This document shows, in pieces, positions 1 through 7,160 of a stretch of DNA of 39,320 nt (positions are counted from its first letter, which is position 1; every line of letters begins with the position of its first letter). The stretch lies in assembly GCA_900542195.1 (NCBI GenBank), contig UQNA01000025.1, positions 1-39,320 of the forward strand, in the 5' to 3' direction. The notes beneath the pieces were generated by a model that searched no databases, was not told the origin of the DNA, and saw only the letters and a program-made list of their open reading frames with translations. The DNA comes from an uncultured Sutterella sp. Lineage in GTDB: Bacteria > Pseudomonadota > Gammaproteobacteria > Burkholderiales > Burkholderiaceae_F. The position numbers and the translations under genes are program-made.

Positions 1-225
1 CAGGCAGAAGCGATTCTGAAGATCCAGCAGGCAAACGCCGATGGTCTCCGCTTCCTGAAAGAGGCTTCTCCGGATGCAGCAGTTCTTCAGATCAAGAGTT
101 TGGAGGCATTTGCAAAAGCAGCAGACGGCAAAGCAACAAAGATTATTATTCCGTCAGAAATTCAGGGTATGGCAGGACTTGCCAAATCTCTGGTAGAAGT
201 AGCAGCAGATGTAAAAGAAAAGTAA
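1..225 (+). CDS. Stomatin/SPFH-domain protein, C-terminal fragment
   Basis: This is the end of a gene that begins before the window; only about 74 residues are visible in frame 1, ending at TAA 223-225. The fragment is rich in Ala, Gln and Lys and continues a helical region into a segment reading IIIPSEIQGMAGL, close to the 'I(V/I)P..LQGLAG' signature near the C-terminus of paraslipin/stomatin-like proteins (the QmcA/YbbK type). Family knowledge: these are membrane-anchored oligomeric proteins of the SPFH/band 7 group, often paired with an NfeD protein. No NfeD gene follows here; a strong terminator begins 13 bases after the stop. The SPFH domain itself lies outside the window, so the family call rests on the tail only. 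Confidence 0.65.
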   Translation, partial: QAEAILKIQQANADGLRFLKEASPDAAVLQIKSLEAFAKAADGKATKIIIPSEIQGMAGLAKSLVEVAADVKEK

Positions 226-237
226 GAATAGTAACAT

Positions 238-265
238 GGGCTGCCCGCACGGCAGCCCTGTTTTT
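238..265 (+). terminator. Rho-independent terminator after stomatin-like gene
   Basis: A perfect 8-bp stem GGGCTGCC/GGCAGCCC (238-245 and 251-258) with a 5-base loop is followed by TG and five T residues. It begins 13 bases after the stop codon and isolates the upstream gene from the ornithine carbamoyltransferase gene. Confidence 0.9.
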
Positions 266-436
266 AATCAAATCAAGCAAGTAGCGTAGGCGGATTGCGC
301 ATATCCTTTGACATGAGTTTTTACATGACAGAAGGTGTTTTACCATTTTCTGTCGAAGAAACACAGGCAAGATGCGATTTTTTACAGCAGAAAATAGAAA
401 AAGCTGAATGATAATAAACTGAGAGGTAAAAAAGAA

Positions 437-1435
437 ATGAATTTAACAGGAAAAAACTTTTTAAAATTACTGGATTTCACACCGGAAGAGATTACATATC
501 TGATTGACTTATCCGCAGAGCTGAAAGAGAAAAAGAAAAAAGGTATTCGTCACGATGTACTGACAGGCAAAAACATTGCCCTGATTTTTGAAAAAACATC
601 TACTCGTACAAGAAGCGCTTTTGAGGTTGCTGCCTACGATCAAGGCGCCCACACAACCTTCTTTGACCCGTCCGTCTCTCAGATCGGCCATAAAGAAAGT
701 ATTAAAGATTCCGCCCGTGTTCTCGGTTCTATGTATGACGCCATCGAATACAGAGGCTTTTCTCAGGAAGTTGTTGAAGAATTAGCTGAGTACTCAGGCG
801 TTCCTGTCTTTAACGGTTTGACCGATGAATGGCATCCGACTCAGATGCTCTGCGATCTGTTGACAATGAAAGAAACTTGCCAGAAACCATGGAAGAAGAT
901 CAGCTTTGCTTATCTTGGCGATGCCAGATTCAACACCGGCAATTCTTTGCTGATGATCGGAGCGAAGATGGGGATGGATGTAAGAATCGGTGCTCCTAAG
1001 GAATATTGGCCGAACGAAGAACTCTTGGCTTTGTGCCAGAGCTTTGCGGAAGCATCCGGCGCCAGAATTCTTTTGACTGAAGATCCTGTCGAAGCCGTCC
1101 GCGGTGTTGATTTCATTCACACTGATATTTGGGTTTCGATGGGCGAACCGAAAGAAGTTTGGGACGAAAGAATTAAAGCTCTTCTTCCATACCAAGTTAA
1201 CCGCCAATTGATGGAAGCTTCCGGCAATCCGGATGTTAAATTCATGCATTGCCTGCCGGCTTATCACAACACTGAAACAAAGGTTGGCAAATCCGTTATC
1301 GAAGCTTATCCGGAACTCAAGGACGGGATCGAAGTCACGGAAGAAGTATTTGAGTCTCCTGCTTCTATCGTGTTCCAGCAAGCTGGCAACAGACTTCCGA
1401 CAATTAAAGCTGTGCTCGTTTCTTCTTTAGCATAG
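437..1435 (+). CDS. argF: Ornithine carbamoyltransferase
   Basis: The product (332 aa) condenses carbamoyl phosphate with ornithine to citrulline in the cytoplasm, or works in reverse in the arginine deiminase pathway. Visible signatures are the carbamoyl-phosphate motif STRTR at residues 55-59, the H-P-T-Q-M loop (WHPTQML) near residue 135, and the ornithine-side HCLPAYH motif near residue 270. Length matches E. coli ArgF (334 aa). The start follows a GAGAGG-like ribosome binding site. The gene stands alone between two terminators, with no arcA, arcC or other arg genes beside it, so context does not say whether it is anabolic ArgF or catabolic ArcB. Several stretches, such as YDAIEYRGF and FNGLTDEWHPTQML, resemble the long catabolic ArcB type equally well. 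The enzyme activity is secure; the pathway direction is open. Confidence 0.95.
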   Translation: MNLTGKNFLKLLDFTPEEITYLIDLSAELKEKKKKGIRHDVLTGKNIALIFEKTSTRTRSAFEVAAYDQGAHTTFFDPSVSQIGHKESIKDSARVLGSMYDAIEYRGFSQEVVEELAEYSGVPVFNGLTDEWHPTQMLCDLLTMKETCQKPWKKISFAYLGDARFNTGNSLLMIGAKMGMDVRIGAPKEYWPNEELLALCQSFAEASGARILLTEDPVEAVRGVDFIHTDIWVSMGEPKEVWDERIKALLPYQVNRQLMEASGNPDVKFMHCLPAYHNTETKVGKSVIEAYPELKDGIEVTEEVFESPASIVFQQAGNRLPTIKAVLVSSLA

Positions 1436-1449
1436 TTAACAATTTTTAA

Positions 1450-1484
1450 CGGCTTCTCCTTTTTGGGGAAGCCGGTTTCATTTT
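1450..1484 (+). terminator. Rho-independent terminator after argF
   Basis: A 9-bp stem GGCTTCTCC (1451-1459) / GGGGAAGCC (1465-1473), with one G-U wobble and a T5 loop, is followed by a T-rich tail. It sits 15 bases downstream of the argF stop. Confidence 0.85.
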
Positions 1485-1507
1485 CTCAGGCTCAACTCTC
1501 CAAAGAA

Positions 1508-1516
1508 TGGTTTAAT
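1508..1516 (+). promoter_or_regulatory. Candidate extended -10 promoter for greA
   Basis: TGGTTTAAT fits an extended -10 element (TG, one base, then TTTAAT). No good -35 is seen at the usual distance. A transcript would start near 1523 and carry a leader of about 55 bases that includes the hairpin at 1542-1566. This is an inference from motif shape only. Confidence 0.35.
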
Positions 1517-1541
1517 ATTGGGCTATCGAAAATATAAGAAC

Positions 1542-1566
1542 TGGGCGATTGACGCCCAAATTTTTT
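1542..1566 (+). terminator. Terminator-like hairpin in the greA leader (attenuator candidate)
   Basis: The stem TGGGCG (1542-1547) / CGCCCA (1553-1558), with a 5-base loop, is followed by AA and six T residues. It ends 11 bases before the greA ATG and after the candidate promoter, so it would terminate transcripts before greA. An upstream TTGGGC (1518-1523) can pair with the same GCCCAA, giving a possible alternative fold, although its first bases lie before the inferred transcription start. E. coli greA is known to have terminated leader RNAs (GraL), so a parallel arrangement is plausible. Confidence 0.6.
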
Positions 1567-1577
1567 GGAAAACGAAA

Positions 1578-2051
1578 ATGCCTATACCAATTACCGTAAG
1601 AGGAGCTCAGTTGTTGAAGGCAGAACTCAACAGACTGAAGACCCAGGATCGTCCCGCTGTTGTCCAGGCGATTGCGGAGGCCCGTGAGAAGGGCGACCTC
1701 TCTGAAAATGCTGAGTACGATGCAGCTAGAGAGTCTCAGGCTTTTATTGAAGGAAGAATTGCTGAGTTAGAGAGCAAAATCTCTCAGTTTCAGATTATTG
1801 ATCCGGCAGCTTTGGAAGGTACGGAAAAAGTCGTATTCAGTGCTACCGTTACCATTGAAGACGTTGAAACCGGTATCCAACAGCGTTTCCAAATCGTCGG
1901 TAATGATGAAAGTGATACAAAGAACAATCGCATCTCTATTGCCAGTCCGATTGCACGCGCAATGATCGGCAAGACAATCGGCGATGTAGCTGAGGTTCAA
2001 GCTCCGGGCGGAGTCAGCGAATACGAAATCATTGACATCGAATATATCTAG
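1578..2051 (+). CDS. greA: Transcription elongation factor GreA
   Basis: GreA (157 aa; E. coli 158 aa) enters the RNA polymerase secondary channel and stimulates cleavage of backtracked RNA. The N-terminal coiled coil carries the acidic tip motif GDLSENAEYDAARE around residues 38-51, and the C-terminal globular domain ends with the usual VxAPGG...Y.I..I.Y pattern. I start at ATG 1578 because translation from there gives the family length and the typical opening MPIPITVRGAQLL. An in-frame TTG at 1518 would only add residues encoded by the leader hairpin. The gene is flanked by its leader hairpin upstream and a bidirectional terminator downstream. A greB paralogue lies about 7 kb away. Confidence 0.96.
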   Translation: MPIPITVRGAQLLKAELNRLKTQDRPAVVQAIAEAREKGDLSENAEYDAARESQAFIEGRIAELESKISQFQIIDPAALEGTEKVVFSATVTIEDVETGIQQRFQIVGNDESDTKNNRISIASPIARAMIGKTIGDVAEVQAPGGVSEYEIIDIEYI

Positions 2052-2075
2052 ACAATTGAGATTTCACGCAAATGA

Positions 2076-2105
2076 AAACGGCATTCACTCGAATGCCGTT
2101 TCGTT
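2076..2105. terminator. Bidirectional terminator between greA and yhbY
   Basis: A perfect 11-bp inverted repeat AAACGGCATTC (2076-2086) / GAATGCCGTTT (2091-2101) has a 4-base loop. A T-rich stretch follows on the plus strand and an A-rich flank gives T residues on the minus strand. It lies between two convergent genes. Confidence 0.85.
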
Positions 2106-2118
2106 TAGGTTAAAGAAA

Positions 2119-2650
2119 TTACTTAGAGAAGCCTTTTCTGGCTAGCCGTTTTCCAAGAGGAGTCCCTTTTTCGCCGACGGCTTTAACCTGTCCTTTCGGA
2201 GTTTTGCCTTTCTTTACCGTGGAGGCCCAGGGCAGACTCTTTGCTTTGCCTTTCTTTTCAGCCTGAATGATTTCAGTCAAACGTTTTCTTTGGTTTCTGG
2301 CCTTAGCGCCGGTTTTTCTTTCTTTTTTCTCTGCCGGGGCTTTTTCGGCCGGCGCTTCTTTTTTGTCTTTATCCGGGTTCGGACGATAAAGAACAAAAAG
2401 TTTGCCGATCAATTGGACTTTTGCAGCACCTAATTCTTCTGCTAATGTTTCGTAGATTTCTACACGTTCTTCGCGATCATCGCTGGGTACACGAACCTTG
2501 ATCAGTTCATGAGCATCGAGGGCACGGCTAACTTCTTTTTTTACTGCTTCTGTCAGGCCGGAGGCACCGAGTAAAACTACAGGGTCTAAATGGTGAGCAG
2601 CCGCCCGAAGTGTGATACGCTCATCGCGAGGTAACTTTAATTGTGCCATG
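2119..2650 (-). CDS. yhbY: YhbY-family CRM-domain RNA-binding protein with basic tail
   Basis: Residues 1 to about 97 form a CRM/YhbY domain, with the conserved order LRAAAHHLDPVVLLG, the GASG loop, and V-R-x-P...R....E.L....GA..VQ..G....LYR. In E. coli YhbY is a small protein linked to large ribosomal subunit assembly. This protein is 176 aa, much longer than the roughly 97-aa E. coli form. The extra C-terminal half is Lys/Ala/Glu-rich and strongly basic (EKAPAEKKERKTGAKARN), probably disordered and RNA-binding. I prefer ATG 2650 to a GTG at 2658, because GGAG (minus strand, around 2661-2664) is 10 bases from the ATG but only 2 from the GTG. The gene is divergent from rlmE with about 40 bases between starts, the same gene neighbourhood as in E. 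coli (greA/yhbY/rlmE). Confidence 0.9.
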
Positions 2651-2690
2651 ATAGTCACATCTCCTATGAATTTTTTTAGAGTGTAAACCG

Positions 2691-3335
2691 ATGCCTGTCT
2701 CAGAAAAAAAACTTCGTTCTAATCCTGCCTGGATTAAACGTCATATCAATGATCCTTTTGTAAAGCAGTCAGTAAAAGACGGTTATCGGGCACGCTCTGT
2801 CTATAAATTAATTGAACTTAATGATAAAGATAAAATCATTAAAAAAGGAATGACGGTTGTCGATTTGGGAGCCGCTCCAGGGTCTTGGAGTCAAGTTGTC
2901 AAAGAAAAACTCATGGGTCCTGACGGAAAAATTCAAGGACGCGCCATCGCTTTGGATATTCTGCCGATGGACCCAATCGAAGGAGTGAACTTTATTCAGG
3001 GAGACTTCCGTGAACAGGAAGTTGCAGATCAGCTTACCGAACTTCTTCAAGGAGAAAAAGTTGATGTTGTACTTTCTGACATGGCCCCGAATCTTTCCGG
3101 CGTGGCAGCTGCAGACGCCGCACGTTGTTTGCTTCTGAACGAATTGGCACTCGATTTTGCCAAAGAAAATCTTAAGAAAAACGGAACATTTGTCTGTAAA
3201 GTATTCCAAGGAAGCGGATACTCTCAATTCGTAGAACAATGCAAGAAGTTGTTTAAGAAGGTTGCTTCTCGTAAGCCGGAAGCGTCCAGAACTTCTTCTG
3301 CGGAAGTTTATATCGTTGCGCGGGACTTAAAGTAA
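2691..3335 (+). CDS. rlmE: 23S rRNA 2'-O-methyltransferase RlmE (FtsJ/RrmJ)
   Basis: The product (214 aa) is an S-adenosylmethionine-dependent methyltransferase expected to methylate U2552 of 23S rRNA on the 50S subunit. The SAM-binding motif VVDLGAAPGSWSQV lies near residues 56-69. The catalytic K-D-K-E tetrad of the family is present: Lys39 (VYKL), Asp in LSDMAPN near 130, Lys in CKVFQG near 170, and Glu in SAEVYIVA near 205. Length agrees with E. coli RlmE (209 aa). No strong Shine-Dalgarno is visible before ATG 2691. In E. coli ftsH follows directly; here a terminator and dnaE intervene. Confidence 0.95.
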   Translation: MPVSEKKLRSNPAWIKRHINDPFVKQSVKDGYRARSVYKLIELNDKDKIIKKGMTVVDLGAAPGSWSQVVKEKLMGPDGKIQGRAIALDILPMDPIEGVNFIQGDFREQEVADQLTELLQGEKVDVVLSDMAPNLSGVAAADAARCLLLNELALDFAKENLKKNGTFVCKVFQGSGYSQFVEQCKKLFKKVASRKPEASRTSSAEVYIVARDLK

Positions 3336-3356
3336 CTAGACCTTAGCAGCCTGACG

Positions 3357-3380
3357 GCCGGCCGTGACGCCGGCTTTTTG
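3357..3380 (+). terminator. Rho-independent terminator after rlmE
   Basis: GCCGGC (3357-3362) and a second GCCGGC (3369-3374) form a self-complementary 6-bp stem with a 6-base loop, followed by TTTTTGCTT. It begins 22 bases after the rlmE stop. Confidence 0.8.
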
Positions 3381-3486
3381 CTTATCGCTGAGTCGTTTAC
3401 CTTGTCGGATCGATTTTGCTAAACTCCTTTTCCTAAGTAAAAGCTTCTCTTTTCTTCATTCTCCATCTTCATTGGATTTTTGTTTT

Positions 3487-6400
3487 ATGAGCCAAGATTT
3501 CGTTCATCTGCGCATGCATTCGGAGTATTCCTTTCGCGACAGTACCATTCGCCTGAAACAGGTGGTACATAAAGCGACGGCCGCAGGAATGAAAGCTTTA
3601 GCATGTACGGATGCAGGATCAATTTTCGGCGGCGTTACCTTTTATAAGGCTTGTCTGGGGCAAGGTTTAAAACCAATTATCGGTGTAGATGCATGGATAA
3701 GGAACCCATCGGACGCTCATCATCCGTCCAAACTTCTTTTGCTTTGTGCAAATGCACACGGTTATCACACCCTTTGTGACTTGCTGACAAAAGCTTGGTT
3801 AGAAAATCAGGTTGATGAAAAAGGGCTCATTGAAGAGGAATGGCTGACGGAAGAAAACTGCGAAGGGCTTATTGCTATTTCCGGATTTCATGAAGGTGCA
3901 ATCGGACGTTCTTTACTGAACAATAAAAATTTCTCGGCAGAAGAAGAAGCGGAAAAACTTCATTCTATTTTCAAAGACCGGCTTTATCTTGAACTTCAAA
4001 GAGCAGGGCGCAAGTTTGATGAGGAGTTAGTCACCGAGACGATTAAACTGGCAAATAAGCTAAAGCTTCCCGTGGTCGCCACGCATCCTATTCAGTTCCA
4101 AGAAGCCGACGGATATCTCGATCACGAGATCCGTTGTTGCATTGCTCAGGGGACAACGCTGGCTAATCCTAATCGAGTAAAAGAATATACGGAAGAACAG
4201 TATTTCAAAACCAAAGAAGAAATGCAGGACCTCTTTAAAGACATCCCCAGTGCGATTGAAAATACTGTTGAAATAGCCAAACGCTGCAATTTCATGATGA
4301 AACTCGGTAAGCCTCAGCTTCCGTTGTTCGAAACGCCTGACGGTATTTCTTTAGACGACTATATGGCACAGCTTTCCAGAGAAGGCCTGGAAATGCGCTT
4401 GAAGATTCTTTATCCGGATGAGGCTAAGAGAGACGCTGAAAGACCAAGATATGTTGAGCGCTTAGAAAGAGAAATCGGCGTTATTCAAAAGATGGGTTTT
4501 TCCGGCTACTTCCTTATCGTTCAGGACTTCATCCGTTGGGCTAAAAGTCACGGCTGTCCGGTCGGTCCGGGCCGCGGATCCGGAGCCGGCTCTCTGGTTG
4601 CTTTTTGCTTGGAAATTACGGACTTGGATCCTCTCGAATTCAGTTTGCTGTTTGAGCGATTCTTGAATCCTGAACGCGTCTCCATGCCTGACTTTGACGT
4701 GGACTTTTGCCAGAATAACCGCGGCCGAGTGATCGAATATGTAAAACAGAAATACGGTTCTGATGCGGTAAGCCAGATCGCGACATTCGGTACCATGGCG
4801 GCAAAAGGTGTTATCAAGGATGTCGGCCGTGTTCTTGACTTTCCCTATAACCAATGCGACTTACTGACACGTCATATTCCTTCTAATCCCGGGCAGCAAG
4901 TTTCTTTGGAACAGGCCATTGAAAGTGAACCCGAATTCAAAGCCATTATCAGCAACTCTCCCGAGCTAAAACCTTTAGTAGCTTCTGCTATTAAGCTTGA
5001 GGGCTTGTGCCGAAATATCGGTATTCATGCCGGTGGCGTGCTGATAGCTCCGGGAAAACTCACCGACTTTTGTCCGCTTTATGCCGCCGATATGCTTCCG
5101 GAAAACGTCATCAGTATGTATGACAAAAAGGGAGTGGAAGAAGTCGGTCTGGTTAAGTTTGACTTCCTTGGTTTAACCACTCTTACCATCGTGGCAAGAG
5201 CATTGGATTACATCGAAAAAAATACGGGCAAACGTCCTGATATCGAACATTTACAGCCGACGGATAAGAAGGTTTACGACAAAATCTTTAAACCTGCGGA
5301 TACCGCGATGGTATTCCAGTTTGAGTCACCGGGCATGCGCGACATTATGGTCCGTTCCGTTCCGACTAAGCTTTCTGACCTTATCGCTCTGAATGCTCTT
5401 TATCGCCCGGGTCCGATGGCTTTGGCAGATGACTTTATTGAGCTCAGAAAAGGCGGCGAGAAGAAGCCGGAGTATGCAGATGATCGACTGATTCCTGTTT
5501 TGGAAGAAACGGTCGGAATCATGATTTATCAGGAACAGGTGATGCAGGTCGCGCAGATTATCGCCGGCTATTCACTTGGCGGTGCTGATATTCTTCGCCG
5601 TGCCATGGGTAAGAAAGACGCTGCAGAAATGGAACGGCAGTCTAAGATTTTCTTGGAAGGAGCTGTCAAGAACGGGGTAAAAGAAGAAGTTGCCGAAGAG
5701 CTCTTCAATAAGATGAGGAAGTTCGCGGAATACGGTTTTAACAAGTCTCACGCTGCTGCTTACTCTTACGTGGCTTACCAAACCGCGTGGCTTAAATGCT
5801 ATTACCCGGCAGAATTTATTGCCGCTAACCTTTGTGAAGTCATGTTGAACTCCACGAAGTTATTTGATTACATAGCAGATGCCCAACGTCATGGCATAAA
5901 GGTTCTGCCGGTCGATATTAACGCAAGCGAGTTTTACTTTACCGCTCCCGATTCCAAGACTATTCGTTTTGGAATGGGCGCATTAAAAGGCATGGGAGAG
6001 GGCCCGGCCAATGCGATTGTGGAAGAGAGAACCAAGAACGGTCCTTTCAAAGACATGGAAGATCTGGTCAAACGATTGGGAACCAAAGTTATGTCTCGAA
6101 AGGTTTTGGAAGTTCTGAGTACGATTGGAGCGTTCGATTCAATCGATCCGAACCGCAGAATGTGGCTGGAAAACGTTCCGCAGATTTATCGGTCGGCTCA
6201 AGAAAATGAAGAAAATGCCGATCAGATGGGTTTGTTCGGGGAAGAAAGCTCTGAGATGAGCACCGAGTTGGTTCAGTACAAGCCCTGGGACACGCTCGAG
6301 AGAATGAAGAAAGAAAAGAGCATCATCGGTTTCTTTTTTACCGGCTCTCCGATGGATGCTTGCCGGGAAGAAATCAAAGACCATTTCGGCGGTCTGACCA

Positions 6401-6948
6401 TTAAAGAATGTCCTCTGGATACTCAAACCAAGTTCAGTAACTTCAAAGGCTTCGGTGTAGTTTCCAGCATCAATTTCGGTGTCAGTAAAACCGGCAACCG
6501 CTTCTGTAAATTAAATATCGATGACGGATTGCATCGTTACGAAATGAGAACTTCGCAGGAACTCTATGAGTTCTGCAAGAAAGAGGTTTCAGTCGATGAA
6601 GTGTATATGGTCGAAGGAACGGTCGTCTACAACGATCAATCTAATGTTTTCTCTTGGAATCTGAAATCCATGCGTCCGATTAGTGAAATCAGAGCATCTC
6701 ACGGAGCGAAGCTGCAGCTGGTTCTAGATAAAAAGGGAAAAATGAGCGAGTTAAAAGCACTGATTGAAGAACTTTCCGTTCATCCGTCTTCTTTGAGAAC
6801 TACTCCGATTGAAATTAAAGTAAGAGAAGGTGACACAGAAGTCTGCATCCCGTTGCCGGCCAACTTCTCTGCGCTATTATCAGGAGCGAACCTTTCAAAA
6901 GTTGAAAACTCGGATTTGATAAAACAGGCGAAGATTAACTATAAGTAG
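3487..6948 (+). CDS. dnaE: DNA polymerase III subunit alpha
   Basis: This is the replicative polymerase catalytic subunit (1153 aa; E. coli 1160 aa). The domain order is an N-terminal PHP domain (FVHLRMHSEYSFRDS, residues 5-19), the C-family polymerase core with GPGRGSGAGSLVAF near residue 360, catalytic aspartates in PDFDVDF (401-407) and KFDFLGL (Asp559), helix-hairpin-helix and finger regions, then an OB-fold and a C-terminal tail. The PHP segment VVATHPIQF keeps a histidine that E. coli has lost, as I recall for Burkholderiales. An open frame extends upstream to 3364, but that stretch overlaps the rlmE terminator and lacks family similarity, so ATG 3487 (MSQDFVHLR) is chosen. The gene separates rlmE from ftsH, an unusual order. 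Confidence 0.97.
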   Translation: MSQDFVHLRMHSEYSFRDSTIRLKQVVHKATAAGMKALACTDAGSIFGGVTFYKACLGQGLKPIIGVDAWIRNPSDAHHPSKLLLLCANAHGYHTLCDLLTKAWLENQVDEKGLIEEEWLTEENCEGLIAISGFHEGAIGRSLLNNKNFSAEEEAEKLHSIFKDRLYLELQRAGRKFDEELVTETIKLANKLKLPVVATHPIQFQEADGYLDHEIRCCIAQGTTLANPNRVKEYTEEQYFKTKEEMQDLFKDIPSAIENTVEIAKRCNFMMKLGKPQLPLFETPDGISLDDYMAQLSREGLEMRLKILYPDEAKRDAERPRYVERLEREIGVIQKMGFSGYFLIVQDFIRWAKSHGCPVGPGRGSGAGSLVAFCLEITDLDPLEFSLLFERFLNPERVSMPDFDVDFCQNNRGRVIEYVKQKYGSDAVSQIATFGTMAAKGVIKDVGRVLDFPYNQCDLLTRHIPSNPGQQVSLEQAIESEPEFKAIISNSPELKPLVASAIKLEGLCRNIGIHAGGVLIAPGKLTDFCPLYAADMLPENVISMYDKKGVEEVGLVKFDFLGLTTLTIVARALDYIEKNTGKRPDIEHLQPTDKKVYDKIFKPADTAMVFQFESPGMRDIMVRSVPTKLSDLIALNALYRPGPMALADDFIELRKGGEKKPEYADDRLIPVLEETVGIMIYQEQVMQVAQIIAGYSLGGADILRRAMGKKDAAEMERQSKIFLEGAVKNGVKEEVAEELFNKMRKFAEYGFNKSHAAAYSYVAYQTAWLKCYYPAEFIAANLCEVMLNSTKLFDYIADAQRHGIKVLPVDINASEFYFTAPDSKTIRFGMGALKGMGEGPANAIVEERTKNGPFKDMEDLVKRLGTKVMSRKVLEVLSTIGAFDSIDPNRRMWLENVPQIYRSAQENEENADQMGLFGEESSEMSTELVQYKPWDTLERMKKEKSIIGFFFTGSPMDACREEIKDHFGGLTIKECPLDTQTKFSNFKGFGVVSSINFGVSKTGNRFCKLNIDDGLHRYEMRTSQELYEFCKKEVSVDEVYMVEGTVVYNDQSNVFSWNLKSMRPISEIRASHGAKLQLVLDKKGKMSELKALIEELSVHPSSLRTTPIEIKVREGDTEVCIPLPANFSALLSGANLSKVENSDLIKQAKINYK

Positions 6949-6972
6949 TTTGCAAAAATTCATCTCCTAATT

Positions 6973-6998
6973 CGAGGCTGGATCTTGAAAAAGCCTCG
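6973..6998. repeat. Inverted repeat between dnaE and ftsH
   Basis: CGAGGCT (6973-6979) and AGCCTCG (6992-6998) form a 7-bp stem with a 12-base loop, 25 bases after dnaE. Neither strand has the T-run of an intrinsic terminator. It may still end dnaE transcription or act as an mRNA 3' end. The rest of 6949-7160 is AT-rich; I see no convincing promoter in it. Confidence 0.5.
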
Positions 6999-7160
6999 GA
7001 CAACCACAACATAATTACAAGTGGGATATTTCTTGCTTTGTGTTGATAGATAGAATTTTTCGATAATGTTATTGTCATAATCTTTTGTTAGTTTTTGATG
7101 TAACGATTGAATATCTTCATTAAATCGAAGCAAGCAAGCTTCATTGTTTGAGGTGAAACT

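Noticed and set aside
401..420. ArgR box before argF
   Set aside because: Only one loose half-site (TGAATGATAAT) is visible and no second half at proper spacing.
3364..3486. N-terminal extension of DnaE
   Set aside because: The stretch overlaps the rlmE terminator and encodes residues outside the conserved DnaE N-terminus.
6984..7010. Heat-shock (sigma-32) promoter for ftsH based on CTTGAA
   Set aside because: No CCCCAT-like -10 occurs at 13-15 bases, and the CTTGAA is inside the inverted-repeat loop.
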